A DNA stretch of 64,000 bases from Rhizobium sp. RU36D (GTDB taxonomy: Bacteria > Pseudomonadota > Alphaproteobacteria > Rhizobiales > Rhizobiaceae), in NCBI RefSeq assembly GCF_900176345.1, contig NZ_FWXU01000011.1, positions 62,001 to 126,000 of the forward strand, given 5' to 3'. Under the pieces are notes generated by a model. It did no database searches, was not told the origin of the DNA, and saw only the letters and a list, made by a program, of their open reading frames with translations. Below, in pieces: positions 8,779-17,258 of the stretch (within the stretch, counting starts at the first letter, position 1; each line of letters opens with the position of its first letter). The translations under genes were made by a program, and so were the position numbers.

Positions 8779-8920
8779 TTTTCGTTTTGTCCACACCACC
8801 TAATAGCGCCAGGGTCAGACGTCATTCCGATCGGCGACCGGTCATATCTGCAGGATAGCCATTGAGTAAGATGCCAATCATCATATATAATTGCCATCGC
8901 GCGAAGTTGAGAGCAATGAC

Positions 8921-9490
8921 ATGAAAGTCACCAAGGAAAAGGCCGAGGAAAACCGCCAGCAGGTCATCGAAACCTCCAGCCGGCTGTTTCGCGAAAAGGG
9001 CTTTGATGGCGTCGGGGTCAGCACGCTCATGCAGGCAGCGGGCCTGACCCATGGCGGTTTCTACAAGCAGTTCGAATCCAAGGACGACCTCATTGCCAAG
9101 GCGACGAAAGCGGCGCTGGATCAGACGGCGCAACGCATGTCGAGCTTGCTCGGAACAGACAAGCGCGCATCCCTTGAGAAGGTCGTCGGTCTTTATCTGT
9201 CCGATCAACATCGAAATGGAGTTGCAGAGGGTTGCGCCTTTGCAGCACTCGGCCCCGATGTGGCACGCCATGGTCCGAAAGCCAGGCGCGTCATGCAGCG
9301 CGGCATCAAGGATCAGCTTGCACTCCTGGAATCTCTAGTTGAAACTGAAGGAGAGGGTTCCGGTCGGGAGGAAGCGATTGCGACCATGGCGACAATGGTG
9401 GGCGCGTTGGTCCTGGCACGTGCGGTGGAGGACACAGCGCTTTCCAGCGAGATTCTTGAGGCTGCGGCCCATTCCATCCTTCAAAAGTAA
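8921..9490 (+). CDS. TetR-family transcriptional regulator
   Basis: 189-residue TetR regulator. The DNA-binding part (about residues 8-55) reads RLFREKGFDGVGVSTLMQAA, then GLTHGGFYKQFESKDDLIAK, a signature shared by the AcuR/NemR-like branch in which GLTHGGFY is typical. The C-terminal ligand domain contains GCAFAALGPDVARHG. The start at 8921 follows GAGAG. It is a close paralogue of the convergent TetR at 9528-10112 and is divergent from the MarR gene. Targets are not obvious; the short-chain dehydrogenase cluster further on is a candidate by proximity. Confidence 0.88.
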   Translation: MKVTKEKAEENRQQVIETSSRLFREKGFDGVGVSTLMQAAGLTHGGFYKQFESKDDLIAKATKAALDQTAQRMSSLLGTDKRASLEKVVGLYLSDQHRNGVAEGCAFAALGPDVARHGPKARRVMQRGIKDQLALLESLVETEGEGSGREEAIATMATMVGALVLARAVEDTALSSEILEAAAHSILQK

Positions 9491-9527
9491 AACGACGCGA
9501 CGATCGGGACGTCTTCGACCGCGACAT

Positions 9528-10112
9528 CTATACGCCCTCTAGAGCAGTGTCTTCGGTATTCGGCTGCGCCAGAGTTGAGGCCACGAGACTGCGTGTTTCC
9601 TCCAGGATTCGATCCGAGAGATCTGGATCATTGAAAGCTCGGGCAAGAACCATGGCTCCAACCATGGCCGCCCAGCTCCCAATGATGGACGGCCCTTGCT
9701 CTGCACAGGCGGGCGTGTCCTGTTCGCCGGTCATTCGGCCGATGAGTGTCCGGGCGCCCTCGGACATAGCCGTCCGCGCATCAGCCCCCTGCCTTTGAAC
9801 ATAGGCCGCAAGCGCGGCGAACGGACAGCCATCGGCTGGATTGTCACGATGCTCGGGCGAAAGATAATGCGCCACATAGGCCTGCAGATCGAAAGGCTTA
9901 TCGCTGCCCATCGTCAGGCAATGCGCAAGGGTCTGTGCGATCAGATCATCCTTGGATGAAAAGTGCCCGTAGAAACCGCCATGGGTCAGTCCGGCGCTCT
10001 GCATGACCTCGGCGACCGTGACGCTGTCAAGGCCCTTGGCTCGGAAGAGCCGACTTGCCGCATCGAGAATACGACGTCTGTTTTCGGTGACCTGTTCGCG
10101 CGTGACTTTCAT
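9528..10112 (-). CDS. TetR-family transcriptional regulator
   Basis: 194-residue TetR regulator whose N-terminal domain (RLFRAKGLDSVTVAEVMQSA, then GLTHGGFYGHFSSKDDLIAQ) is closely similar to the neighbouring TetR at 8921-9490. The effector domain keeps GCPFAALAAYVQRQG, parallel to GCAFAALGPDVARHG in the paralogue, so both may sense similar ligands, perhaps through the shared cysteine. It lies 131 bp downstream of a short-chain dehydrogenase gene with a terminator-like hairpin between them, so it likely has its own promoter. The start at 10112 gives a normal family length; an open frame upstream is not protein-like. Confidence 0.88.
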   Translation of the reverse strand: MKVTREQVTENRRRILDAASRLFRAKGLDSVTVAEVMQSAGLTHGGFYGHFSSKDDLIAQTLAHCLTMGSDKPFDLQAYVAHYLSPEHRDNPADGCPFAALAAYVQRQGADARTAMSEGARTLIGRMTGEQDTPACAEQGPSIIGSWAAMVGAMVLARAFNDPDLSDRILEETRSLVASTLAQPNTEDTALEGV

Positions 10113-10184
10113 CTCATCCCTCGTTTCGTTGGTTGCAACAAAAGAGTGATTTCGAGCTTTCTGGCAGAACAATGTGCAACGAAA

Positions 10185-10212
10185 GACAGGGGACATGGGT
10201 CGCCCCCCTGTC
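10185..10212 (-). terminator. Terminator hairpin after the SDR gene at 10244
   Basis: GACAGGGG (10185-10192) pairs with CCCCTGTC (10205-10212) around a 12-nt loop. On the minus strand the stem is followed by TTTCGTT. It lies 31 bp past the stop of the short-chain dehydrogenase and fits a moderate rho-independent terminator. Confidence 0.55.
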
Positions 10213-10243
10213 CAGGCTGCTCCGTAACATTGCGCTGACGCGG

Positions 10244-11026
10244 CTACTTCGCTCCCAGGTAGCGGCTGGCGGCAGTGGTGTGTCCGGTATCCTGCAAAAG
10301 CGCCTGGCGCGCGGTTTCCAGCGTCTGCCAACGCAGCTCCTCATGCAGATGAGGGATGGTCACGGCTTCGCGGCGATCGAAGCCAACGAGTGCGGCATCG
10401 ACCAGTTCGGCCACTTCCATCAATGGCGGACGCTTGTCTTCATCGACGAAGTTCCAGATCTCGGTGCGTGTTGCCGCAGGCAGGACGGCCTGGACATAAA
10501 CGCCCCTGTGGCCAAGCTCCGCCTGCAGGGCCTGGGACAACAACAGGACAAACGACTTTGTTGCGGTATAGACGGAGGTCTGCCATTCCGGGGCGAAGGC
10601 CAGCGCCGAGCTGATATTGATGATCGAGCCTTCACCCTTCTCTGCGAAACGAGCGGCGACAGCATGCGATAGACTCATGACGCTGGTCGCGTTGAGGGTC
10701 ACCAGCTTTGTCAGGTCCTCGATGCTTTGCGTGACGAAGGTGCCACCGACGTTGCTGCCCGCATTGTTGACAAGAATTCCGATCGAGGCGTCGTCGCGCA
10801 GTCGTGCTTCCACAGCATGCAAACCTGCTTCTGTCGTCAGGTCGGCTGGCAGAAGATCGACGGACACACCCGTCTTCTGTCGCAGTTCAATGGCGTTCGC
10901 CTCGAGCTTTTCGATGGAGCGTGCGACGAGCACGAGGTCGTGGCCACGCTCGGCGAACCGCTTTGCATAGGTCGCACCGATCCCTGTCGATGCACCGGTG
11001 ATGAGGACTTTTGATTTGGCAGACAT
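10244..11026 (-). CDS. Short-chain dehydrogenase/reductase (SDR)
   Basis: 260-residue classical SDR. The nucleotide-binding motif is TGASTGIG (about residues 10-17), the NNAG motif is LVNNAGSN, the catalytic Ser lies in NISSALAF, and the YxxxK pair is YTATK. These enzymes reduce or oxidise carbonyls or alcohols with NAD(P)H in the cytosol. The sequence resembles the DltE/YqjQ group with broad or unknown substrates. A pair of palindromic elements lies just upstream (11061-11102). With the oxidoreductase and SDR that follow on the same strand it forms a small detoxification-like cluster. Confidence 0.88.
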   Translation of the reverse strand: MSAKSKVLITGASTGIGATYAKRFAERGHDLVLVARSIEKLEANAIELRQKTGVSVDLLPADLTTEAGLHAVEARLRDDASIGILVNNAGSNVGGTFVTQSIEDLTKLVTLNATSVMSLSHAVAARFAEKGEGSIINISSALAFAPEWQTSVYTATKSFVLLLSQALQAELGHRGVYVQAVLPAATRTEIWNFVDEDKRPPLMEVAELVDAALVGFDRREAVTIPHLHEELRWQTLETARQALLQDTGHTTAASRYLGAK

Positions 11027-11060
11027 GTGTTGCTTCTTTCGTTTCTGAATGGACTATAAT

Positions 11061-11102
11061 AATTACGATCGAAATCTTAAATGTTAGATTATGATCGTAA
11101 TA
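11061..11102. promoter_or_regulatory. Paired inverted-repeat operator candidate upstream of the SDR gene
   Basis: Two 16-bp imperfect palindromes, AATTACGATCGAAATC (11061-11076) and GATTATGATCGTAATA (11087-11102), lie 35-76 bp upstream of the SDR start with centres 26 bp apart. Their outer halves also form a larger inverted repeat (ATTACGATC with GATCGTAAT). The consensus resembles the perfect palindrome before the other SDR gene (13106-13121). Control by one of the nearby TetR proteins is a reasonable inference. Confidence 0.5.
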
Positions 11103-11188
11103 TTTAATGTCAAGGGTCTGGTCGAAGAAATTGCTATCCTCGTAGAGGAGAGTGGCGACCGCGCAGGGCCTTGCTCCCGTGTCAGCTC

Positions 11189-12190
11189 CTATTGAACCTC
11201 GATGACGACTTTGCCCTTGGCACGTCCTGTCTCGACATAGGCCAGAGCTTCACCGATCTTTTCAAACGGGAAAACCTTGTCCACGACAGGTTTGATGACC
11301 CCATTCTCAATGAGCGAAGCAATCTCGGACAATTGCTGGCCATCGCCGCGCATGAACAGGAAATCGTAGCGCACGCCGCGCTTCCTTGCCTCTTTGCGCA
11401 CCCCTCTGCTGAGCACGGTGAAGAGAAGTTTCAGCAAGATATTCAAGCCCAGCGTCTTCGCAAATCCCGGATCCGGCGGCCCTGAGATCGAGATGAGATG
11501 GCCGCCTGGCTTGAGGATCCGAAGCGACTTCTGCAATGCCTTCTGGTCCTGGCTGTGAAGCACGAGGTCGTAGCCGGACAAGACGGTTTCGAAGTCCTGG
11601 GCCTTGTAGTCGATCACGATATCCGCACCGAGGGAGCGGACAAGCTCGATATTCTTTGCACTCGTGGTGGTCGCGACGGTCGCGCCCAGATGCTTGGCAA
11701 GCTGAATGGCGAACGTGCCCACGCCGCCAGATCCCGCCTGGATGAACACCTTCTGACCCTTGCGGAGCTTGGCAAGTTCCACAAACGCCTGCCAGACTGT
11801 CAAGCCGACCAGAGGAATGGAAGCAGCTTCCGCCCAGTTCAGGTTCTTCGGCTTCAGGGCAACATCGCTTTCATGCACTGCAAGACGCTCGGCGAATGCG
11901 CCAATCCGGTGATCTCTCGGCCGCGAATAGACCTCGTCGCCGACCTTGAAACGATGGACACTCGAACCCACCGCGATAACCGTACCTGCGAGATCGTGGC
12001 CAAGGATGAACGGCGGCTTGTAGGCCAGAAGCGGCTTGAACTCGCCATCCCGGATCTTGGAATCCAGCAGATTGACAGCCGTCGCCTTGATCTCGACGAG
12101 AACGTCATTTGCTCCAAGCACAGGTTCGGCCGCATCGACCAGGCGCAGCGGGCCGTTCTTCTTGTATTTCTCAACGATAAAAGCCTTCAT
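11189..12190 (-). CDS. NADP-dependent zinc-less alcohol dehydrogenase / quinone oxidoreductase
   Basis: 333-residue medium-chain reductase. The GroES-like domain (residues 1-120) contains GHDLAGTVIAVGSSVHRFKVGD split over the usual positions. The Rossmann domain has QAGSGGVGTFAIQLAKHLGA (AxxGGVG motif). No catalytic zinc cysteines are visible, so it belongs to the quinone oxidoreductase (QOR/zeta-crystallin) branch, which reduces quinones or alpha,beta-unsaturated carbonyls with NADPH. It sits between two SDR genes on the same strand, 53 bp after the second SDR gene, and is likely co-transcribed with it. The physiological substrate is unknown. Confidence 0.88.
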   Translation of the reverse strand: MKAFIVEKYKKNGPLRLVDAAEPVLGANDVLVEIKATAVNLLDSKIRDGEFKPLLAYKPPFILGHDLAGTVIAVGSSVHRFKVGDEVYSRPRDHRIGAFAERLAVHESDVALKPKNLNWAEAASIPLVGLTVWQAFVELAKLRKGQKVFIQAGSGGVGTFAIQLAKHLGATVATTTSAKNIELVRSLGADIVIDYKAQDFETVLSGYDLVLHSQDQKALQKSLRILKPGGHLISISGPPDPGFAKTLGLNILLKLLFTVLSRGVRKEARKRGVRYDFLFMRGDGQQLSEIASLIENGVIKPVVDKVFPFEKIGEALAYVETGRAKGKVVIEVQ

Positions 12191-12243
12191 GGGGCTTGTT
12201 CTCCAATTCTCTGAAACCGTCCGTAGAAGCCTTGAGGCGGCCC

Positions 12244-13056
12244 TTAACCGAGACCAAATTGCTTGTGCAGCACCTTGTCGAACAGGCCCCGCGGCAGGAA
12301 GCGGCGGGCAAAAGCGCCTTGCTGCGCCACCTTGCCCGAGGGGTAACGCAGCTTCGGGGCCTCGTCGGTCGCCGCCCGGACAATGGTGTCGGCAACGCTT
12401 TGCGCCGTATCTGCTGCCTCCATCGCCTTGGCATAGGCAACGTTGTAGCCAACGCGAAGACGATCGTAGTCCTTAAGGGGAGCGTCTGCGGGCACAGAGC
12501 TTGCCTCGAAGGACGTAGCAGTCGTACCCGGCTCTATCACCAGCACGCGAATGCCAAAGCCCCGAACTTCGTGATCGAGGGCTTCCGAATATCCCTCGAG
12601 TGCATGCTTGGTGGCCGAATAATGCGTATTGAACGGTGCGGGGATGAAACCAAGGCCGGAACCTACGTTCAGAATGCGACCACTGCCTTGCTTACGCATA
12701 ATGGGGAGTACGGCGTTCGTCACACGCACGACACCGAGGACATTGGTGTCATAGAGCGCCCGCACCTGCTCGATGGAGCTCTCTTCTGCAGCTCCCACGA
12801 TCCCGAAGCCTGCGTTGTTGATGAGAAGGTCAATGCGTCCAAGCTCGGCATGTGCTGCTGCGACCGCTTCCGCAACTGACGCCTCCGAAGTGACGTCGCA
12901 GGCGATCAGTCGGATCCCATCACGGACCTCGCCAGGCTTTGCGGTCCGGCTCGTGCCGATGACGCGATACCCTGCTTTGGTCAGAGCAATTGCTGTCGCC
13001 TTGCCGATACCACTCGATGCGCCCGTCAAGAACACCGTCTTCTGTTGCCTGCTCAT
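12244..13056 (-). CDS. Short-chain dehydrogenase/reductase (SDR)
   Basis: 270-residue classical SDR. Motifs in order are TGASSGIG near the N-terminus, NNAGFGIVG at about residue 80, the catalytic Ser in NVGSGLGF, and YSATK (Tyr/Lys pair). It is the first gene of the unit that continues into the quinone-oxidoreductase-like gene. A perfect 16-bp palindrome sits 50 bp upstream. Family members act on many ketones, retinoids or steroids; nothing here fixes the substrate. Confidence 0.88.
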   Translation of the reverse strand: MSRQQKTVFLTGASSGIGKATAIALTKAGYRVIGTSRTAKPGEVRDGIRLIACDVTSEASVAEAVAAAHAELGRIDLLINNAGFGIVGAAEESSIEQVRALYDTNVLGVVRVTNAVLPIMRKQGSGRILNVGSGLGFIPAPFNTHYSATKHALEGYSEALDHEVRGFGIRVLVIEPGTTATSFEASSVPADAPLKDYDRLRVGYNVAYAKAMEAADTAQSVADTIVRAATDEAPKLRYPSGKVAQQGAFARRFLPRGLFDKVLHKQFGLG

Positions 13057-13105
13057 GCAGCTCGCCTCTTAGCTTACCCTGGTCGACCCACGACAACCAG
13101 TTTTT

Positions 13106-13121
13106 GATTATGTTCATAATC
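13106..13121. promoter_or_regulatory. Perfect 16-bp palindrome, TetR-type operator candidate
   Basis: GATTATGTTCATAATC is a fully symmetrical palindrome 50 bp upstream of the SDR start at 13056, in an AT-rich region suited to a promoter. It resembles the element at 11087-11102 before the other SDR gene (GATTATG half conserved). One TetR protein may control both genes. Confidence 0.55.
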
Positions 13122-13339
13122 ATTAAATATGACGATCATCATCAAAAGTCAAGAGGCCTACTTCAGACGACAGAATGGGCAGCTAAAAAGTAGTTTGAAT
13201 GGTGCCCAAGAGGCCAGGAGCCTTTGGCGCGTCTATCGCCTCGCTCCACCGCGGCAGTGCTGGTCGATCTTCCGCCAAGCACGGCATTCGCCAGCGAGGC
13301 CTGGGTTTTCCTGACAGGGAGCTTGCATTAGGCTTCACC

Positions 13340-13972
13340 TCATACCACGGCTTCACCGTCCATTGCCTGCAAGTCTCGAAATGCATCCATCCAACTGCTT
13401 GGGAGGCCATGTGAGGCGTTCACGGGCGGGAGGCCTGCGTCGGTACCCATGGCCTTGTTGACCCAGACCAAACCACAATAGACCTTCATGAGGTATGCAC
13501 GCTTTTGCCATCGGGAAAGAGGCCATTCCGGGTCCACTCCACACGCAATCTGCGAAATCAGCTCGCCGCCATCCATGCTCTGATCAACCCGATGAAGTGA
13601 ACACCCAAGCAGGCGAACGCGCGCTGCATAAGCGTCTTCCACGCCCCTCAATCCCTTGAAGGCCGGCAATGCCGCCGGATGGATGTTGTAGGTCTCGACA
13701 CTGTCGAAGAGTTCGCTGGAAACCAGCCGGTCAAAAAACAGCAGAAGGTTCTTGATACCAAGCGCGTGCACGGTCGACGCCACTTTGGCCGAGAAGAGTT
13801 GTCTGGATTTCTCGTCCACCCTCACATGATGCGCCTTGATGCGGTGGGCTACTGCTTCCGCACCGCATTCTCTATCTGTGATGACGGTAAAGCTGATACC
13901 TTCCCGCTGCGTGATGCGAGCCACTTGTTCAAACGCAGCGCCGCCGGAAGAGACTAGCACAGCGAGTTTCAT
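13340..13972 (-). CDS. PurN-like formyltransferase
   Basis: 210-residue formyltransferase of the GART/methionyl-tRNA formyltransferase fold. The catalytic triad is in place: Asn96 and His98 in YNIHPAALPAFKG, and Asp134 in SLHRVDQSMDGGELISQ, which follow the PurN spacing. In place of the PurN N-terminus it has VLVSSGGAAFEQV. These enzymes pass a formyl group from 10-formyl-tetrahydrofolate to an amine. In this island the acceptor is more likely an amino-sugar or amino-acid tail than GAR; that is inference. Its ATG overlaps the stop of the GT4 gene (ATGA), so it is the last gene of a four-gene unit with GT4, radical SAM and epimerase. Confidence 0.82.
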   Translation of the reverse strand: MKLAVLVSSGGAAFEQVARITQREGISFTVITDRECGAEAVAHRIKAHHVRVDEKSRQLFSAKVASTVHALGIKNLLLFFDRLVSSELFDSVETYNIHPAALPAFKGLRGVEDAYAARVRLLGCSLHRVDQSMDGGELISQIACGVDPEWPLSRWQKRAYLMKVYCGLVWVNKAMGTDAGLPPVNASHGLPSSWMDAFRDLQAMDGEAVV

Positions 13973-15213
13973 GGATATGCTCCTGGCTGGGTCGTCGGGC
14001 GAAGCGACAGAAGCCCCTCGTCGTCGGGGAACACGGCCAGGAAGTGATCCAGGCTACCCTTGGAGGAGGATCCCGTCCTTGAGAGGCGCAAGTCGCCGGT
14101 TGCGCGGCCATCTGGAAACTGGGTGGACAGGAACCACTGCAGGGGTTCACTGCCGATGACCGAGGCAAAGTCGGGGGCAATCTTTGGGGTCGTCATCACG
14201 TCCCGATAAAGATCTTGAAAAAGCCTGGCGGATCTCGTGGGCGTATAAAGACTGGCGGCATCCTGCATGGCCGCCATTGACATTGGCGCAAGCTGTTCGC
14301 GATGGCGCAGAAGATCCGCGAGCTTTGCCGCAGCGTCGGCGGGATCAGCAGCAACGACCCCATTCACCCCGTGGCGAACGATAGCCATTTCAGCCGGGTT
14401 GGCCATCACCAGTGGCACCGCGCCCACCGACATCGCCTCTATCAACGCATTTTCCGCCGTGCCGTAATGATCTGGCCGCAAGGGATAAAGGAAAATTGCG
14501 GTCTGCTCCAACACCGCGCGCGGGTCGGCAATCTGTCCGGCAAAGGTCACGCGCTCGGGGTGCCGCATCGCCCGCCATGCCCGAACGGGCTCGCCCTCAG
14601 CATCGAATGCGCCGTAAAGCGTCACGTGACAGTCTTCGGGACACCCATCGATGATGGCGAACAATTCGGGATGCATCTTCACAAAGTCGACGGTTCCGAG
14701 ATAGGTGACCTGCGATTTCTGATAGGTTGACGACAGCGACAGCGGATCAAAACCAAATCCGCTGCCGATCACGGCAAGCCGGTCCCGGACCTGCGCCGGC
14801 AAGCCCGAGAGGCCGTCCCAGTCCAGCGAGCAGGACGAGGTATAGACGAAACGGCTGGACCGCTCGATTAGCCCCGGGGGATAATAGGGCGCATTCAATC
14901 CCGATATATGGACCCAGAAGACATACCGGGCCTCGGGCAGTGGCTTGCTCAAGAGCCTGTAGAGCAAGGGGTGGTTCCACCACTCGATTTGCACGATATC
15001 GGCAGCCGCGACATGCGCCTCAATCGAGGACCTGTCGAGGCAGACATCGACTGTCGAACCCAAGGCTTCGATCTGCTCGACAAAGCGCCGGTCCCGTGGC
15101 TCTTCAAGCAGGAGGTAGTGGTGCTCGATGCCGCCAGACGCCGCATGCCGAAGGGCGGAATGGGCCTTGCCGACCCCTCCCCCCAGATGCGGCATGAGAT
15201 GCAGGATCTTCAT
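13969..15213 (-). CDS. Glycosyltransferase family 4-like protein
   Basis: 414-residue GT-B glycosyltransferase. It begins MKILHLMPHLGGGVGKAHSA, a typical donor/acceptor glycine loop. The C-terminal half carries a group-1 signature: RHPERVTFAGQIADPRAVLE, then FLYPLRPDHYGTAENALIEA, containing the Glu of the E-x7-E donor motif. It would transfer a nucleotide-activated sugar at the cytoplasmic face of the membrane. It overlaps the formyltransferase and the radical-SAM gene by 4 bp each, showing tight coupling. Sugar and acceptor are unknown. Confidence 0.8.
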   Translation of the reverse strand: MKILHLMPHLGGGVGKAHSALRHAASGGIEHHYLLLEEPRDRRFVEQIEALGSTVDVCLDRSSIEAHVAAADIVQIEWWNHPLLYRLLSKPLPEARYVFWVHISGLNAPYYPPGLIERSSRFVYTSSCSLDWDGLSGLPAQVRDRLAVIGSGFGFDPLSLSSTYQKSQVTYLGTVDFVKMHPELFAIIDGCPEDCHVTLYGAFDAEGEPVRAWRAMRHPERVTFAGQIADPRAVLEQTAIFLYPLRPDHYGTAENALIEAMSVGAVPLVMANPAEMAIVRHGVNGVVAADPADAAAKLADLLRHREQLAPMSMAAMQDAASLYTPTRSARLFQDLYRDVMTTPKIAPDFASVIGSEPLQWFLSTQFPDGRATGDLRLSRTGSSSKGSLDHFLAVFPDDEGLLSLRPTTQPGAYP

Positions 15214-16289
15214 TCAGCGGCGATCGGGCTTGTCTCTCTGATACCGCCGGGGGCCGGAACGGCCGGATTGATCACGACCTTTTCACGGAACCGCTTCAGC
15301 AGCATGTCGCGATGGTCATCGATATTGTCCGGCAGGCAGTGGGTCAGCTGGCCGCAGCTTCCGCAAACCTTGTTCTCGCAGCGGCGACCTTCAAGATGCT
15401 GCAGGCGCAGGGCGTTCATCTTGTCCGAATTCCAGATTTCGGACAGAGGCGTCGTGCGAACATCGCCAATGATCAGCTTGCGGCCCCAGTCGAGGAAGCA
15501 GGACGACACAAGGCCATCGGCATTCACGCTCATGGCGTAGAAGATATACGGGCAGGTATCGGTGGGACGCAGCGTCTGCTGATAAATGCCGACGTCGCCG
15601 ATCTTGATGCCCGAGCGCTCCTCGACATTGAATTCCGGCCAGCACGGCGCAAAATTCTCGATGAAGATACGGTCGCAATGATCCCCGAAGGTGTCGAAAA
15701 ACAGCTGGCGCTCGTCTTCGGTGATGAGTTCGCCGGGGATCTTGATCGAAATCTCCAGATCGCCCTTGTTCTCGTAAAGCCACTTTACGCCGCTGACGAA
15801 TTTTTCAAAATCAAAATCAAAACCGGTAAACTGCTGGTATGTCTCGCGCGTCATGCCATCAACAGAGATGTTGATCTTGTCCAGTCCGGCCTCGATGACC
15901 GGCCCCAGGCGTTCTGGCGTCAGAAAGGTGCCGTTTGTCGTGGTGTCGATATAGTCGACATATCCGCTGTTCTTGGCGTAGCGGATCATGTCGGCAAGAC
16001 GCTTGTTGAGGAAGGGCTCGCCATCCTTGTACATGCGCAGAACCTTGATCGGTTTACCAAAGGCGGCGAGATCGTCGATTGCCTTGGTGAACACTTCATA
16101 TTTCATCGCGCCCTGATACCGCCCGGTATCGGCAATCAGGCTTCTGTGGCCTGTCGGGCAGAATGTGCATTTGAAATTGCAGGAACTTGCCGGATCGATG
16201 AAGACAATAAACGGCGTCTCCAGAGGAATGACAGTCTCAAGCGCGGTACGGCCCTCGAGGTTGATACGCGGCTTCAACTGGGCTTTCAT
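15210..16289 (-). CDS. Radical SAM/SPASM-domain protein
   Basis: 359-residue radical-SAM enzyme. The [4Fe-4S] site is C37-x3-C41-x2-C44 in SSCNFKCTFCPTG, followed by the SAM-binding region KDGEP at about residue 88. A C-terminal SPASM domain is marked by Cys246, Cys264, Cys304, Cys309, Cys312 and Cys318, which would hold auxiliary clusters. SPASM enzymes modify peptides or sugars, for example dehydrogenating aminoglycosides. It is encoded between an NAD epimerase and a GT4 gene, so a sugar or sugar-nucleotide substrate is more likely than a peptide; no small precursor peptide gene is visible nearby. Confidence 0.87.
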   Translation of the reverse strand: MKAQLKPRINLEGRTALETVIPLETPFIVFIDPASSCNFKCTFCPTGHRSLIADTGRYQGAMKYEVFTKAIDDLAAFGKPIKVLRMYKDGEPFLNKRLADMIRYAKNSGYVDYIDTTTNGTFLTPERLGPVIEAGLDKINISVDGMTRETYQQFTGFDFDFEKFVSGVKWLYENKGDLEISIKIPGELITEDERQLFFDTFGDHCDRIFIENFAPCWPEFNVEERSGIKIGDVGIYQQTLRPTDTCPYIFYAMSVNADGLVSSCFLDWGRKLIIGDVRTTPLSEIWNSDKMNALRLQHLEGRRCENKVCGSCGQLTHCLPDNIDDHRDMLLKRFREKVVINPAVPAPGGIRETSPIAAE

Positions 16290-16307
16290 TCGATGTCTCC
16301 GACTTTC

Positions 16308-17168
16308 TCAGGGCTCGATCACGTTGCATACTCCCACGACGACCGACGGGTCCGATGGGTGGATCGGCGCTGTTCCGAACTCCAGGAGGTCGCGCCTGCC
16401 ATATTCATCTGCAATCGTTTCCGCCAACTTGCGTATGGTGATTGGCGTACCTGAGCAGATGTTGATTGCGCCACGCTGACCAGTCGTCACAACCTTGGCA
16501 ATCATTTCACCCGCTCGCTTCACATCCAGAAAGTCCCGAATCTGCGTGCCAGCGGAAAGCTTGGCAATTTCTCCGTTTTCGATCTGCCGTCGGATATAGG
16601 GCACCAGGCGAGACGAATTCTCTGCCTCTCCAAATAGATAGAAAATCCGGCACCATGAGAACGCCAGACCCTGATGCTTACAATATTCCAGAAGAATATG
16701 GTAAACAGACAGCTTGCAGGCGGAATAGAGATTCTGCGGCTGGAGAGGTGATTCGATCGTCAGGCGTGATGACGGAAGCTGATATTCCATGCATGTGCCA
16801 AGCCCGATGAAATGGCCGATGCCACTGCGCGATGCTGCGCGAATCAGCGCCAGCGTGCCCGTGAGACAGTCCAGGTTGGCCTCGGAGTCCACATATTTGC
16901 GCCATTCGACATACCAGGCGGCATGAACGACGACATCGATGCCCCTGAGCTTGTCAGCCCACCATTGTTCGGTTTCCTGGAAAAGGTCATCCGTTTCGAT
17001 GATGCGCGATATCCCGGGATCAAGATCCGACCGGCGCGCGCTTTGGCTGCGGACGGTTGCGACGACCTCATGGCCCTGCTCAACAAGGCTTCTGCATATT
17101 TGCCGCCCCACGAAACCGCTTGCGCCAGTCAATAATACGGTTTTTGCGACACGTTCGGGCAAGGTCAT
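16308..17168 (-). CDS. NAD-dependent epimerase/dehydratase (extended SDR)
   Basis: 286-residue nucleotide-sugar epimerase or reductase. The Rossmann motif is TGASGFVG (G15-x2-G18-x2-G21), the catalytic pair is Tyr148/Lys152 in LYSACK, and Thr125 lies in GLGTCMEY. The length and the late segment RDFLDVKRAGEMI are typical of the GalE/RmlD-like family, which acts on NDP-sugars or NDP-deoxysugars. It is the first gene of the minus-strand unit and is divergent from the FkbM gene, with about 90 bp shared promoter space between them. Product stereochemistry cannot be read from sequence. Confidence 0.86.
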   Translation of the reverse strand: MTLPERVAKTVLLTGASGFVGRQICRSLVEQGHEVVATVRSQSARRSDLDPGISRIIETDDLFQETEQWWADKLRGIDVVVHAAWYVEWRKYVDSEANLDCLTGTLALIRAASRSGIGHFIGLGTCMEYQLPSSRLTIESPLQPQNLYSACKLSVYHILLEYCKHQGLAFSWCRIFYLFGEAENSSRLVPYIRRQIENGEIAKLSAGTQIRDFLDVKRAGEMIAKVVTTGQRGAINICSGTPITIRKLAETIADEYGRRDLLEFGTAPIHPSDPSVVVGVCNVIEP

Positions 17169-17258
17169 CTCGCTAGATATCGCCTAAGTGTTGCATCGGC
17201 GTTGTTTCCGAATCGTTTAACTATCGTTCCAATTGACCTGAGCCAGAAGCGTACGACA

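Noticed and set aside
13057-13339. Pseudogene remnant between the SDR and formyltransferase genes
   Set aside because: Short open frames exist in both strands but none has recognisable domains or a ribosome site; only the operator palindrome is supported.
17202-17258. TTG start giving a longer FkbM protein
   Set aside because: It would add 19 residues with no ribosome site and no conserved content; the ATG at 17259 is simpler, though its own site is also weak.
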